Shown: in pieces, positions 1 to 7,600 of the stretch
Layout of the letters: each line of letters starts with the position of its first letter
Numbering within the stretch: position 1 is the first letter of the stretch
NCBI GenBank assembly: GCA_007135895.1
Contig: SLHZ01000253.1
Location: 1 to 7,911, forward strand
From: Balneolales bacterium
Lineage (GTDB): Bacteria > Bacteroidota > Rhodothermia > Balneolales > Natronogracilivirgulaceae
Direction: 5' to 3'
DNA: 7,911 nt
Translations under genes and position numbers: made by a program
Notes under the pieces: generated by a model
The model's database searches: none
Told to the model about the DNA's origin: nothing
Seen by the model: the letters and a program-made list of their open reading frames with translations, nothing else

Positions 1-40
1 AAACCACGCAATAGCGCCAATCACGGATAATCCAAACACA

Positions 41-1579
41 TTATCCCCAGCTTTGTCGATCCAGAGACCGATACTGCACAGCTTCAGCAAGATGATGTGC
101 TTTTATGACGCATGAATGATCCAGATCTGCGATAGTTCGCGCCACTTTCAGGATTCTTATATACGCCCGTGCTGAAAGATTAAGAGAAACCATGGCCCTC
201 TTAAGTAACTCCGATCCTGCAGAATCAATTATACAGACTCTTCTTACTAATCGTGTTGTCATTTGCGCGTTATTAAAAACACCACGCACCTCATGAAATC
301 TCTTCCTCTGTTTTTCTCTCGCTTCCATGACCCGCCTGCGTATCTCCTTTGAACCCTCACTTTCTGATTTCACAGACAGCTCTTCATAACCAACTTTTCG
401 AACTTCAACGTGCAGATCAATACGATCAAGCAGCGGACCACTAATCCGTCCCATATAATCGTCCACTTCATGACGCGTTATTTTTTCCGGGTGATCAGGA
501 TCGTACCAGTCGCCCGATACGGAAGGGTTCATTGAGGCCACCAGCATGAACCGGGAGGGATAACGCACCGTGGAACGTGAACGGGACAACGTCACATGAC
601 CGTCTTCAACCGGTTGACGCAAAACCTCCAAATCACTTCTTCGAAACTCCGGAAGCTCATCAAGGAAAAGAACACCGTTATGAGCGATCGAGATCTCCCC
701 CGGTCTTGGCACGGAACCTCCGCCAACAAGCGCAGCATATGAAATAGTATGATGCGGTGATCGAAAAGGACGATGCAAAATCAGAGGATCTCCAACGGGC
801 AAGATCCCTGCGACCGAGTGTATCCTGGTCGTCTCAAGCGATTCTTCCAGGGTGAGGGGTGGAAGGATGGAGGGAAGGCGGCGAGCTATCATGGTTTTAC
901 CAGAGCCCGGAGGGCCAACCATAAGCATGTTATGCCCTCCTGCTGCCGCCACCTCCATTGCCCTCTTGACGTTTTCCTGTCCTTTTACATCACTGTAATC
1001 GAGCCATCCATTCTTATGACTCTCTTCAAACAACTTTTTAGTATCCACCTTCAGGGGGTTTTGGATCAAACGACCGCAAAGCCAGTCGGCGACATCCTGA
1101 AGGCGACGAAAACCCAGTACCGAGACCCCTTCTACCACTGCGGCCTCTGGCGCATTTTCTGCAGGGACAATGACCTGCTTCAACCCCCGGTTTCTGGCTT
1201 CAATTGTTACAGGCAAAATACCGCGGACCGGACGCAAAGCACCGTCCAGTGCCAGTTCACCAAGAATGAGACTGTTGCTCAAACGCTCTGACCGAATCTG
1301 ACCCGACATGGCCAATAAACCTGTTGCGATGGGCAGATCAAAAGAGCTCCCTTCTTTGGGGAGATTGGCCGGCGCCAGGTTTACGGTAATACGTCCTCGT
1401 GGCATATCATAGCCGCTGTTACGAATCGCCGCCTCAATTCTGTCGCGTGACTCACTCACCGCGCGGTCCGGCAAGCCAACCAAATAATATTTGGGCAAAC
1501 CGTTTACACAATGAGTTTCCACATCAACCAGGTGTGCATCCACACCAAAGGTCGCAGCACAATACGTACGGGCAAGCAT
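41..1579 (-). CDS. comM: YifB/ComM family Mg-chelatase-like AAA+ ATPase
   Basis: The 512-residue product matches the YifB/ComM family, whose characterised members are hexameric AAA+ helicases that promote branch migration when transforming DNA is integrated into the chromosome. Seen in sequence: the family N-terminus MLARTY, an N-terminal Lon-protease-like (ChlI) domain at about residues 20-141, Walker A GPPGSGKT at 222-229, Walker B VLFLDELPEF at about 303-312, sensor-like SMNPS at 349-353, SGPLLDRIDLHVEV at 380-393, and the C-terminal Mg-chelatase subdomain with LNLSARAYIRILKVARTIAD at about 466-485. It ends in the usual AEAVQYRSLDRQ block followed by TAA, so it looks full length. An ATG 15 codons upstream exists, but the start at 1579 fits the family and has a strong Shine-Dalgarno. 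The four-cysteine cluster found after MNP in many homologues is absent, as it also is in E. coli YifB. It stands alone, divergent from the DUF4342 gene. Confidence 0.95.
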   Translation of the reverse strand: MLARTYCAATFGVDAHLVDVETHCVNGLPKYYLVGLPDRAVSESRDRIEAAIRNSGYDMPRGRITVNLAPANLPKEGSSFDLPIATGLLAMSGQIRSERLSNSLILGELALDGALRPVRGILPVTIEARNRGLKQVIVPAENAPEAAVVEGVSVLGFRRLQDVADWLCGRLIQNPLKVDTKKLFEESHKNGWLDYSDVKGQENVKRAMEVAAAGGHNMLMVGPPGSGKTMIARRLPSILPPLTLEESLETTRIHSVAGILPVGDPLILHRPFRSPHHTISYAALVGGGSVPRPGEISIAHNGVLFLDELPEFRRSDLEVLRQPVEDGHVTLSRSRSTVRYPSRFMLVASMNPSVSGDWYDPDHPEKITRHEVDDYMGRISGPLLDRIDLHVEVRKVGYEELSVKSESEGSKEIRRRVMEAREKQRKRFHEVRGVFNNAQMTTRLVRRVCIIDSAGSELLKRAMVSLNLSARAYIRILKVARTIADLDHSCVIKAHHLAEAVQYRSLDRQSWG

Positions 1580-1588
1580 GTATCTTTT

Positions 1589-1594
1589 CTCCTC
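1589..1594 (-). promoter_or_regulatory. Ribosome binding site of comM
   Basis: Read on the minus strand the sequence is GAGGAG followed by nine bases and then ATG. This decides the start at 1579 over the in-frame ATG at 1624, which would add 15 residues that do not belong to the family N-terminus. Confidence 0.75.
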
Positions 1595-1688
1595 TTTTTT
1601 CGTAACAGAGATACAGGAAGGCAAATGATTACAAAAGAAAGGAGGAAAAAATTTTTTTGATACAATCGAAGTGTGATCGAACCTTTAC

Positions 1689-1716
1689 TGTCGTAGTCAG
1701 ACTTATTGTCGTAGTC
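1689..1716. repeat. Short direct repeat TGTCGTAGTC, two copies 18 bp apart
   Basis: TGTCGTAGTC occurs exactly at 1689-1698 and again at 1707-1716. The bases after each copy are also similar (AGACTTAT and GAACTTTT), so the unit is about 18 bp and imperfect. A weaker relative (TGTGATCGAACCTTTA) lies just upstream from about 1672. The spacing of 18 bp is near two helical turns. It could be a tandem regulator site or a chance or slippage repeat; nothing else in the window repeats it. Confidence 0.55.
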
Positions 1717-1805
1717 GAACTTTTTTCCCGAAAAGGCTATAAGTTTTACCAGAAAAGACCAAAATTTTCACCAGGAATGCCAAAACAGCTTCCATGAACG
1801 ACCCA

Positions 1806-1833
1806 TTCCGGTGATTGACCGGAAAAATCAATC
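1806..1833 (+). promoter_or_regulatory. Leader stem-loop with loop complementary to downstream sequence
   Basis: TTCCGGT (1806-1812) and ACCGGAA (1818-1824) form a perfect 7-bp inverted repeat around the 5-base loop GATTG (1813-1817). CAATC at 1829-1833 is fully complementary to that loop, so either a strained pseudoknot or an alternative hairpin (GATTG/CAATC) is possible. The structure lies about 20 bases upstream of the Shine-Dalgarno of the DUF4342 gene. As DNA, the inverted repeat could instead be an operator for a dimeric repressor. No U-run follows, so it is not an intrinsic terminator. Confidence 0.45.
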
Positions 1834-1852
1834 CGAAAGCCACCAATGCACC

Positions 1853-1857
1853 GAGGA
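1853..1857 (+). promoter_or_regulatory. Ribosome binding site of the DUF4342 gene
   Basis: GAGGA lies six bases upstream of the ATG at 1864. The alternative in-frame ATG at 1846 has no purine-rich element at a proper distance and lies upstream of this site, so the start at 1864 is preferred. Confidence 0.7.
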
Positions 1858-1863
1858 ATCACA

Positions 1864-2217
1864 ATGGAACATCATATCGTAGAAGAGATCCGGGCAACCG
1901 GGCAGGAATTAATTTCACGGGTAAAGGAGCTCCTCCGCGAAGGCAACCTGCGCCGCATGTCCATTGTTAATGGCAAAGGGGAAACCCTGCTTGAAGTCCC
2001 GCTTACTCTGGGAATGGCTGGAGTTGGCGGCGCTTTTTTAATGGCCCCTGTCATCAGCGCTTTGGCAACTTTCGCTTTCCTGGTCCACGATACCCGAATA
2101 CACATAGAACGCTATCCCGGAGAAAAACGAACAAGGATGAATAACGAAATGAAGAGGGACGATAATTCGGTGGACCCCTACGAAATCGACACCGATTTTG
2201 AAGTGGTGAATGACTAG
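1864..2217 (+). CDS. DUF4342 domain-containing protein
   Basis: A 117-residue protein of unknown function. What places it in the DUF4342 family is the block VKELLREGNLRRMSIVN, then GETLLEVPLTLG, then a glycine/alanine-rich hydrophobic stretch of about 30 residues (about 55-85) containing APVISALATFAFLV and ending in a D-T-R-I-H-I-E strand. Family members share this helix, GN(V/L)RR strand, EhPLT and hydrophobic-segment order. The hydrophobic part could be one or two short membrane-inserting helices or a buried helical pair; the sequence alone does not decide. The C-terminus (from about residue 89) is polar and acidic (DDNSVDPYEIDTDFEVVND) and probably disordered. No catalytic motif is visible. 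The gene is monocistronic, divergent from comM and convergent with trxB. A longer version from the ATG at 1846 (123 residues) is less likely. Confidence 0.85.
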   Translation: MEHHIVEEIRATGQELISRVKELLREGNLRRMSIVNGKGETLLEVPLTLGMAGVGGAFLMAPVISALATFAFLVHDTRIHIERYPGEKRTRMNNEMKRDDNSVDPYEIDTDFEVVND

Positions 2218-2287
2218 TGTTGCACCAGAGATATCCTCCCGGCGTTAAGGATCCCATCCGACCAATGATCGCTAAAAGCCAGGAAGG

Positions 2288-2305
2288 AAAAACCACCGGT
2301 TTTTT
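2288..2305. terminator. Possible bidirectional terminator between convergent genes
   Basis: AAAAACC (2288-2294), loop ACC and GGTTTTT (2298-2304) form a 7-bp stem that ends in T-runs on both strands. It lies midway between the stop codons of the DUF4342 gene (+) and trxB (-), where a shared terminator is expected. Only two of the seven pairs are G-C, so the hairpin is weak and the call is tentative. Confidence 0.4.
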
Positions 2306-2332
2306 AGAAGACCCGCAAAATCGGAACAGACG

Positions 2333-3277
2333 CTATTTTTGTTCTCCAAGCCAGCGCTCGGCATCAATAGCTGCCATGCACCCCGTCCCGGCAGCCGTCA
2401 CAGCCTGCCGATACTCTTTGTCCTGGGCATCCCCGCAAGCAAAAATGCCCGGCATATTGGTATAGGTTGTTTTCCCTTTTGTCTTGATATATCCGGCCTC
2501 ATCCATATCCAGCACCCCCCGGAACAAATCGGTGTTCGGCTTGTGTCCGATGGCCAGAAAAACTCCCGTAACATCACCCAGCGTAGTCTCCTCGCCACTT
2601 TCCACATTTCGGACCGTCACTCCCTCAACGATCTTGTCACCGAGCACCTCACTTAGTGTGCCATTCCAGATAACCTCAATTTTGGGGTGCTCAAGTACTC
2701 GTTTTTGCATTATTTTTGAGGCGCGAAACTCATTTCGCCGATGTATAATGGTAACCTTGCTGGCAAACCGGGTCAGGAAGGTGGCTTCTTCCATTGCCGA
2801 GTCGCCACCACCGATCACCACGACATGCTGGTCACGGAAAAAAGCGCCATCACAGGTAGCGCAAGCTGTTACCCCGTATCCGCGCAGTCGCTGCTCACTC
2901 TCAAGGCCAAGCCATTTTGCCGCAGCGCCGGTCGAAACAATCAAGGCCCGGGCAAAAACTTCGGTTTCGTCATCAATGATCAGTTTGTACGGTCGCTTCT
3001 TGAAATCGATAGCCGTAACCGTTCCCCAGCGGCAGTCTGCGCCAAAACGAGTAGCCTGATTACGAAAATCGTCCATCATTTTAGGCCCCAACACCCCCTC
3101 GGGATAACCCGGGAAGTTCTCGACATCGGTTGTGGTTGTAAGCTGCCCACCCGGTTCCGGACCTTCAAGAACCAAGGGACTAAGATCGGCACGGGCCGCA
3201 TAAAGCGCCGCTGTCAGACCGGCGGGACCGCTGCCGATGATTACGATATCCCGGGTTGTTCCTGCTATATCTTCCAT
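2333..3277 (-). CDS. trxB: Thioredoxin-disulfide reductase (NADPH, FAD)
   Basis: A 314-residue cytoplasmic flavoenzyme of the low-molecular-weight thioredoxin reductase family, which transfers electrons from NADPH through FAD and a redox disulfide to thioredoxin. Seen in sequence: FAD-binding GSGPAGLTAALYAAR at 15-29, GGQL at 43-46, ENFPGYPEG at 53-61, the redox-active motif CATC at 139-142 followed by DG, the NADPH-binding GGGDSAMEEA at 156-165, HRR at 179-181 (contact with the NADPH 2'-phosphate in the family), GHKPNT in the C-terminal third, and the second FAD motif GIFACGDAQD followed by YRQAVTAAGTGCMAA. Length and motif order are normal, with no frameshift. The presence of the CxxC pair separates it from ferredoxin-NADP reductases of the same fold. 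The ATG at 3277 has a good Shine-Dalgarno. It is divergent from dinB and stands alone. Confidence 0.97.
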   Translation of the reverse strand: MEDIAGTTRDIVIIGSGPAGLTAALYAARADLSPLVLEGPEPGGQLTTTTDVENFPGYPEGVLGPKMMDDFRNQATRFGADCRWGTVTAIDFKKRPYKLIIDDETEVFARALIVSTGAAAKWLGLESEQRLRGYGVTACATCDGAFFRDQHVVVIGGGDSAMEEATFLTRFASKVTIIHRRNEFRASKIMQKRVLEHPKIEVIWNGTLSEVLGDKIVEGVTVRNVESGEETTLGDVTGVFLAIGHKPNTDLFRGVLDMDEAGYIKTKGKTTYTNMPGIFACGDAQDKEYRQAVTAAGTGCMAAIDAERWLGEQK

Positions 3278-3283
3278 TTTCTA

Positions 3284-3288
3284 TCCTT
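3284..3288 (-). promoter_or_regulatory. Ribosome binding site of trxB
   Basis: On the minus strand AAGGA lies six bases before the ATG at 3277 (AAGGATAGAAAATG), supporting that start. Confidence 0.7.
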
Positions 3289-3304
3289 TGTCAGTTCTAA
3301 AAAG

Positions 3305-3310
3305 AGTATA
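3305..3310 (-). promoter_or_regulatory. Possible -10 element of trxB
   Basis: The minus strand reads TATACT here, which would give a leader of about 20 bases before trxB. The region 17 bases further upstream falls in the GC-rich hairpin and has no recognisable -35 element, so the alternative is that trxB is transcribed from the TA tract beyond the hairpin. Confidence 0.25.
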
Positions 3311-3320
3311 CTTCATGCAT

Positions 3321-3345
3321 AAAAACCGCCCCTGAAGGCGGGCGG
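3321..3345 (-). terminator. Terminator-like hairpin facing trxB
   Basis: CCGCCC (3326-3331) and GGGCGG (3340-3345) form a 6-bp all G-C stem with an 8-base loop; a second register pairs CCGCC (3326-3330) with GGCGG (3337-3341). Read on the minus strand, the stem is followed directly by TTTTT (3325-3321), the layout of an intrinsic terminator. No U-run follows on the plus strand. The position is unusual because it lies upstream of trxB and downstream of no minus-strand gene: it could block antisense or read-through transcription coming from the dinB side, or act as an attenuator in a long trxB leader. Confidence 0.5.
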
Positions 3346-3350
3346 ATGAC

Positions 3351-3375
3351 ATATATATAAATATATATATATTTG
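3351..3375 (+). promoter_or_regulatory. Alternating TA tract with candidate dinB promoter
   Basis: A run of almost pure alternating A and T ends in TATATTTG at 3368-3375, an exact fit to TAnnTTTG, the -7 consensus of Bacteroidota housekeeping promoters. Transcription would begin close to 3381, giving dinB a leader of about 23 bases. The matching -33 TTTG element is not visible at about 20 bases upstream. The tract is A/T-symmetric, so it could also provide a -10 for leftward transcription to trxB. No LexA-type palindrome that I recognise is present. Confidence 0.4.
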
Positions 3376-3403
3376 ATGGCTGTTGCAAGTCCTTAGTCTT
3401 CTT

Positions 3404-4510
3404 ATGAACACCCGGAAAATTATTCATATCGACATGGATGCTTTTTATGCCTCTGTTGAGCAGCGCGATCATCCGGAGCTGAAGGGAAAGCCTGTAATTG
3501 TAGGCGGATCACCTCTGGGCCGCGGCGTGGTGGCCGCGGCCAGCTACGAAGCCAGAAAGTATGGCATTCGATCTGCCATGCCTGCGGCACATGCCAGGAA
3601 ACTCTGTCCAAAAGCCGTGTTCATTCGTCCCCGATTTGAGGTTTACAAAGAGATTTCCTTGCAAATCCGCGCCATCTTCTCTTCTTATACCGACATGGTA
3701 GAACCGTTATCACTGGATGAGGCCTATCTTGATGTAACACAAAATAAAACCAACACACCCTCAGCGACACTCATTGCCAGGGATATCAAGCAGAGGATCC
3801 GTGATCAGACCCAGCTAACGGCTTCTGCCGGTATCTCTTTCAACAAGTTTCTTGCAAAAATCGCATCAGATCTTCGGAAACCTGATGGCCTGGTCCTGAT
3901 TTCACCGGAAAAAGCGCTTGATTTCATCGCAAAACTGCCCGTCGGAACGTTTCATGGCGTAGGGGTGGCAACCGAAGCAAAAATGCATCGTCTTGGAATC
4001 CGGACCGGCGCCGACCTTCGCAGATGGTCCGAACCGGCACTGATCGGGCATTTTGGTAAAACAGGATCTTTTTATTACAAAATCGCACGAGGCGAAGACC
4101 ACCGACCGGTTCGCAACCAGCGTGTTCCAAAATCGATTGGCAAGGAAACAACTTTTGCCGAAGATGTCGAGTCCGTGGAGGTGCTGGCCGGCCATGTCCG
4201 ATCCCTTGCACAGCAAGTGGCCGATCGAATGTTGCAAAAAAAGGGTCGGGCACGTACGGTGATACTTAAAATCAGATATCATGATTTTGAAAGTATCACA
4301 CGCAGCATAACCCCCGGCCACCATATAACCGGGCCGGAAAGGATCTCTTATTATGCCGTCCAGCTGCTTCAGGATACAGAAGCCGGCCGCAGAAAAGTAC
4401 GGCTCGCCGGCGTAACGGTATCGGGATTGGATTTTGAAGATGAAATCAACAAGGAGTCAAAACCCGGCTCAACCCAAACTTCACAATTATCCCTTCCCCT
4501 GGACCTATGA
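3404..4510 (+). CDS. dinB: DNA polymerase IV (Y-family translesion polymerase)
   Basis: A 368-residue DinB protein, the error-prone polymerase that bypasses lesions and extends misaligned primers. Seen in sequence: HIDMDAFYASVEQR at 8-21, with metal-binding D10 and presumed steric gate Y15, the finger-region block AAASYEARKYGIRSAMP at 44-60, catalytic SLDEAYLD at 103-110 with D105 and E106, GISFNKFLAKIASDLRKPDG in the palm, the thumb helix-hairpin-helix region around VGTFHGVGVATEAKMHRLGI, and the little-finger domain beginning around KSIGKETTF. The C-terminus QLSLPL at 361-366 resembles the sliding-clamp binding motif of Pol IV proteins, so the gene is complete. An in-frame TTG lies seven codons upstream, but the ATG at 3404 gives the usual N-terminus. 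No Shine-Dalgarno is visible before it, unlike the other genes here. It is convergent with the histidine kinase and divergent from trxB. Confidence 0.96.
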   Translation: MNTRKIIHIDMDAFYASVEQRDHPELKGKPVIVGGSPLGRGVVAAASYEARKYGIRSAMPAAHARKLCPKAVFIRPRFEVYKEISLQIRAIFSSYTDMVEPLSLDEAYLDVTQNKTNTPSATLIARDIKQRIRDQTQLTASAGISFNKFLAKIASDLRKPDGLVLISPEKALDFIAKLPVGTFHGVGVATEAKMHRLGIRTGADLRRWSEPALIGHFGKTGSFYYKIARGEDHRPVRNQRVPKSIGKETTFAEDVESVEVLAGHVRSLAQQVADRMLQKKGRARTVILKIRYHDFESITRSITPGHHITGPERISYYAVQLLQDTEAGRRKVRLAGVTVSGLDFEDEINKESKPGSTQTSQLSLPLDL

Positions 4511-4569
4511 TGATAAGAGGACCGACCAGGATCCCGCAACTCCCTGTTCACAGCTATCCCTGCTCCTAA

Positions 4570-4590
4570 AGCCATAATGAAAAGATGGCT
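4570..4590. other. Inverted repeat in the dinB/histidine kinase spacer
   Basis: AGCCAT (4570-4575) and ATGGCT (4585-4590) form a 6-bp stem with a 9-base loop between the convergent stops of dinB and the kinase gene. No T-run follows on either strand, so an intrinsic terminator is doubtful. The rest of the 121-base spacer (4511-4631) shows nothing recognisable. Confidence 0.25.
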
Positions 4591-4631
4591 GCCCGGTACT
4601 CACAATTCACATCCAATCCATATCCAGCTTT

Positions 4632-7600
4632 CTAATCGGTTTCGAGCCTTGATATCTCCTCCGAAGCACTTTCAAGTGCAAAGGTGAACGTACTGCCCTT
4701 TCCGGGCTCACTTTCAACCCGGAGCCGGCTGTTGTGTCGAAGCAGGAACTCCTGACTGAGCATAAGGCCAAAACCAGAGCCCTTTTCTCCCCCCGTGCCC
4801 TCTTTGCGCATTGTTGAGCTTCCCTCCAAAATTCCCCGGACTTCTTCTTGTGTCATGCCAATGCCCTGGTCCCGAACAGACACCACGGACTTATTATCCA
4901 CGGCAGATACCTCGATCACTACCTCACGGCCTGCGTCGGAAAATTTGATAGCATTGGTGATCAAATTTCTCAGAACGGTCAGGATCATATTGCGGTCAGC
5001 CCGGGCCACGACCGGTTCGCCCGGGACCAGTTCCATCTTGACTCCCTTCATTTTTGATTGCAGCTCCACCTGTTGAATAGCCTCTTTTGCCAGCGCCCTC
5101 ATATCAACCGGCTCGTTCTCCAAATTGCGGCTTTGGTCTTTCGATCCCGCCCAATCCAGCAGGTTCTCCAATAAATGGAAACTTGTTCGGGCGGCTTTAA
5201 AAATGGACCGGGCAACGTCATGATTCTCGGGATCAGATTCCTTTGAGAACTTTTCCTGCAAATACTCCGAAAAACCGATGATCGAGTTAAAGGGATTTCT
5301 AAGGTCATGGGCTAAAAGCGAATAGATCTTATTTTTTTTAGCAAGATAGTCATTCAAACGCCGGTTTGACTCGCGAAGCTCGGCAGTGCGCCTGTTGACC
5401 ATCTCTTCAAGATGAAGGTTCTGCTGTTTCACTCTGTTCAGACGGGACCGAACAGCCCAGACCAATATTGCAAGGATAAGAATTGAGGATGCCAGATAAA
5501 AAACCCACGTCCTCCAGAATGGTGGAACAATCACCAGTATAACCGAAGCCCCCTCTTCATTCCAGACACCGTCATTGTTCGATGCTTTAACTCTGAACCG
5601 GTATGTCCCGGGATCCAGATTGGTATAAGTGGCATTGCGCTGGTTTCCGACATGGTTCCAATGGGTTTCAAAACCCTCCATTTTGTAGGCGTACTGGTTC
5701 TGTTCCGCCCGGGTATAGTTCAGTGCTATGAACTCAAAAGTGAAAACATTCTGCGACCACGAGATACGTATGGTATCGGTAAGCATTATGTGCTTGCGGA
5801 GAGGGGACTCCGGCGTACCCACCGACACGGGCTCATTAAATATCCGGAAACCGCTAAGATATACCTCGGGAATATGGGGATTCGTCCGGATGCTGTCCGG
5901 ATGAAAAATATTGAACCCCTTCATGCCCCCAAAAACCAGCTCTCCTGTCCGTAATCTTTCTGCAGCGTAACGGGAAAACTCATTTCCTTGAAGCCCGTCT
6001 TCCTTCTTGTAGTTTTTAAAAACAGCGGTTTTATATTCAAAGTGGGAGAGGCCGTTAGCCGTTCCAATCCAGAGATCTCCGTTATCGTCTTCTGCCAGAG
6101 AGCGTATCTCGTTGGCCGGAAGCCCGTCGGACTGCCCGTAAGAAAGAAACCGGTCGTTTTCATAGTCATAGCGGGCCAATCCTGCTATGGTAGCAACCCA
6201 GATATTGCCACGACGGTCTTCCAGTATATCCCGCAGACTGTTACCTGGCAAGCTGTACGGATCATCCTCGCTCCGGAGGTATGCCCGGAAGCGGGGATCG
6301 TGCTTGTCATCGCTGGCCAGAAAATAGAGCCCATGAAGCGTAACAAACCATAGATTGCTTTGGCTGTCTTCATAAATCCGCAAAATGAAACGGGACCGGA
6401 GACCATCAGCCTGGTCATCGGCGGGACGCACCATCCAAAGCTCATCATTACTCAGGTCATACCGAAGCAAACCCTGGCCGAAAGAAGCAATCCATATGTA
6501 GGGATACTCCTGGTCAAAGTGGACATCAAAAACATTGGTTATGAGATTACCTGGTATGGCAAGTGTATCCTGAACACCCAGGAAGCGGCCTTTTTTTTCA
6601 TCCACAAGCAGATCCAGACCGCCTGCGTAACTGCCCACCCAAAGCGTTCCGGCCACATCACGGCGAACAGCGATAGCTGCATCGGACTTCAAAGAGTGAG
6701 GATCGTCCGGATCATGGCGAAAAGCGTAAAAATGCCCGGAACCACGGTCAAAAAAGTTTAATCCCCCGCCGTCGGTCGCAATCCAGAGGTTGCCATTGTC
6801 GTCTTCAATGAAATCCCGGACAATGTTGTTGCTGAGACTGCGGCTGAAACGGGAGCGTGTGTGATGGTGCTCAAACTTGAAGTCATAGGGATCCGTCACA
6901 TTGAGTCCTGCCAGTGCCGTACCCACCCACAATCTGTGGTTTCTGTCCTGGAAGACATGGGTGATGGAGTGATGAGAAAGACTGTAGGGATCATCGGGGT
7001 CGCTGTCGTAATGGAAGAAACGGTCCTTTTCCCTGTCGTAAAGATGGAGACCTCCGTTGTCATTGGCCAGCCAGAGCCGCCCCTCGCGATCCACGTACAT
7101 ATTGTATATGCTGTTGTTGGACAGTACGGGTTTTTGCCCGGGCTCATTCCAGTAACGGCGGAAATGTATGCGGCCCCGATCGTCCCTAACAACGCGGTTC
7201 AGACCACGCTCACGGGTTGAAATCCAAATCTCCCCCTGGTGATCTCCGACTACTTTGTAGGTTCGATTCGATGTCAGGGATGATGGATCACCGGAATCAT
7301 AATGCCAGGAGTCCCACTTTCCGGAGGACAATTCAAGGCGGTGCAAGCCATCGACGGATGTGGCCCACAAGTACTCTCCCTTCTCAATCATGATTCCGTT
7401 AATCTGGCTCGTAGTTGGCAGGTTTTCATAGGCAATAAATGCATCAGAGTCCGGACAAAAATAATACAATCCGTTTGAACCGCCGGATACCCAGAGACGC
7501 CCTGCGGGCTCCTCGGCAATACTCCATACTATCGTGATGAATGCGGTTCGTGTTACCGGCAGCGGATACCTTTGAAAATCATCCGTTTCACGGCGGTATC

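Larger units (their letters stand above)
1595..1845. other. Divergent intergenic spacer between comM and the DUF4342 gene
   Basis: This stretch of about 250 bases holds no convincing gene. It should carry the divergent promoters of comM (leftward) and of the DUF4342 gene (rightward). Visible content is an A/T run near 1646-1658 (AAAAAA followed by TTTTTTT), a direct repeat at 1689-1716, a T-run at 1719-1726, TAAGTTTT at 1740-1747, which partly resembles the Bacteroidota -7 element TAnnTTTG but lacks the G and a well-placed -33 element, and a stem-loop at 1806-1824. No promoter can be assigned with confidence. Confidence 0.5.

Noticed and set aside
773..1291. 172-codon open frame on the plus strand opposite comM
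   Set aside because: It lies entirely antisense to the conserved AAA+ gene and its translation has no recognisable domain; it is a frame shadow.
2484..3322. Two long plus-strand open frames (191 and 193 codons) opposite trxB
   Set aside because: Both are antisense to well-conserved trxB motifs, are rich in serine and basic residues as expected of shadow frames, and have no domain or ribosome binding site.
3351..3373. TA tract considered as a replication origin or DNA-unwinding element
   Set aside because: It is only about 23 bases, with no DnaA-box cluster or dnaA/dnaN neighbours; a promoter region is the simpler reading.
3383..3403. TTG start for dinB adding seven residues
   Set aside because: The extra residues (MQVLSLL) are not part of the DinB N-terminus, and the start at 3404 puts the catalytic HIDMD block at the usual distance from the N-terminus.
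3902..4324. Minus-strand open frame of 140 codons opposite dinB
   Set aside because: It covers the conserved DinB palm, thumb and little-finger coding region on the opposite strand and shows no protein family features.
6360..7220. Plus-strand open frames of 119-133 codons opposite the sensor kinase
   Set aside because: They reflect the repeated composition of the propeller blades read in antisense; no start signals or recognisable domains.
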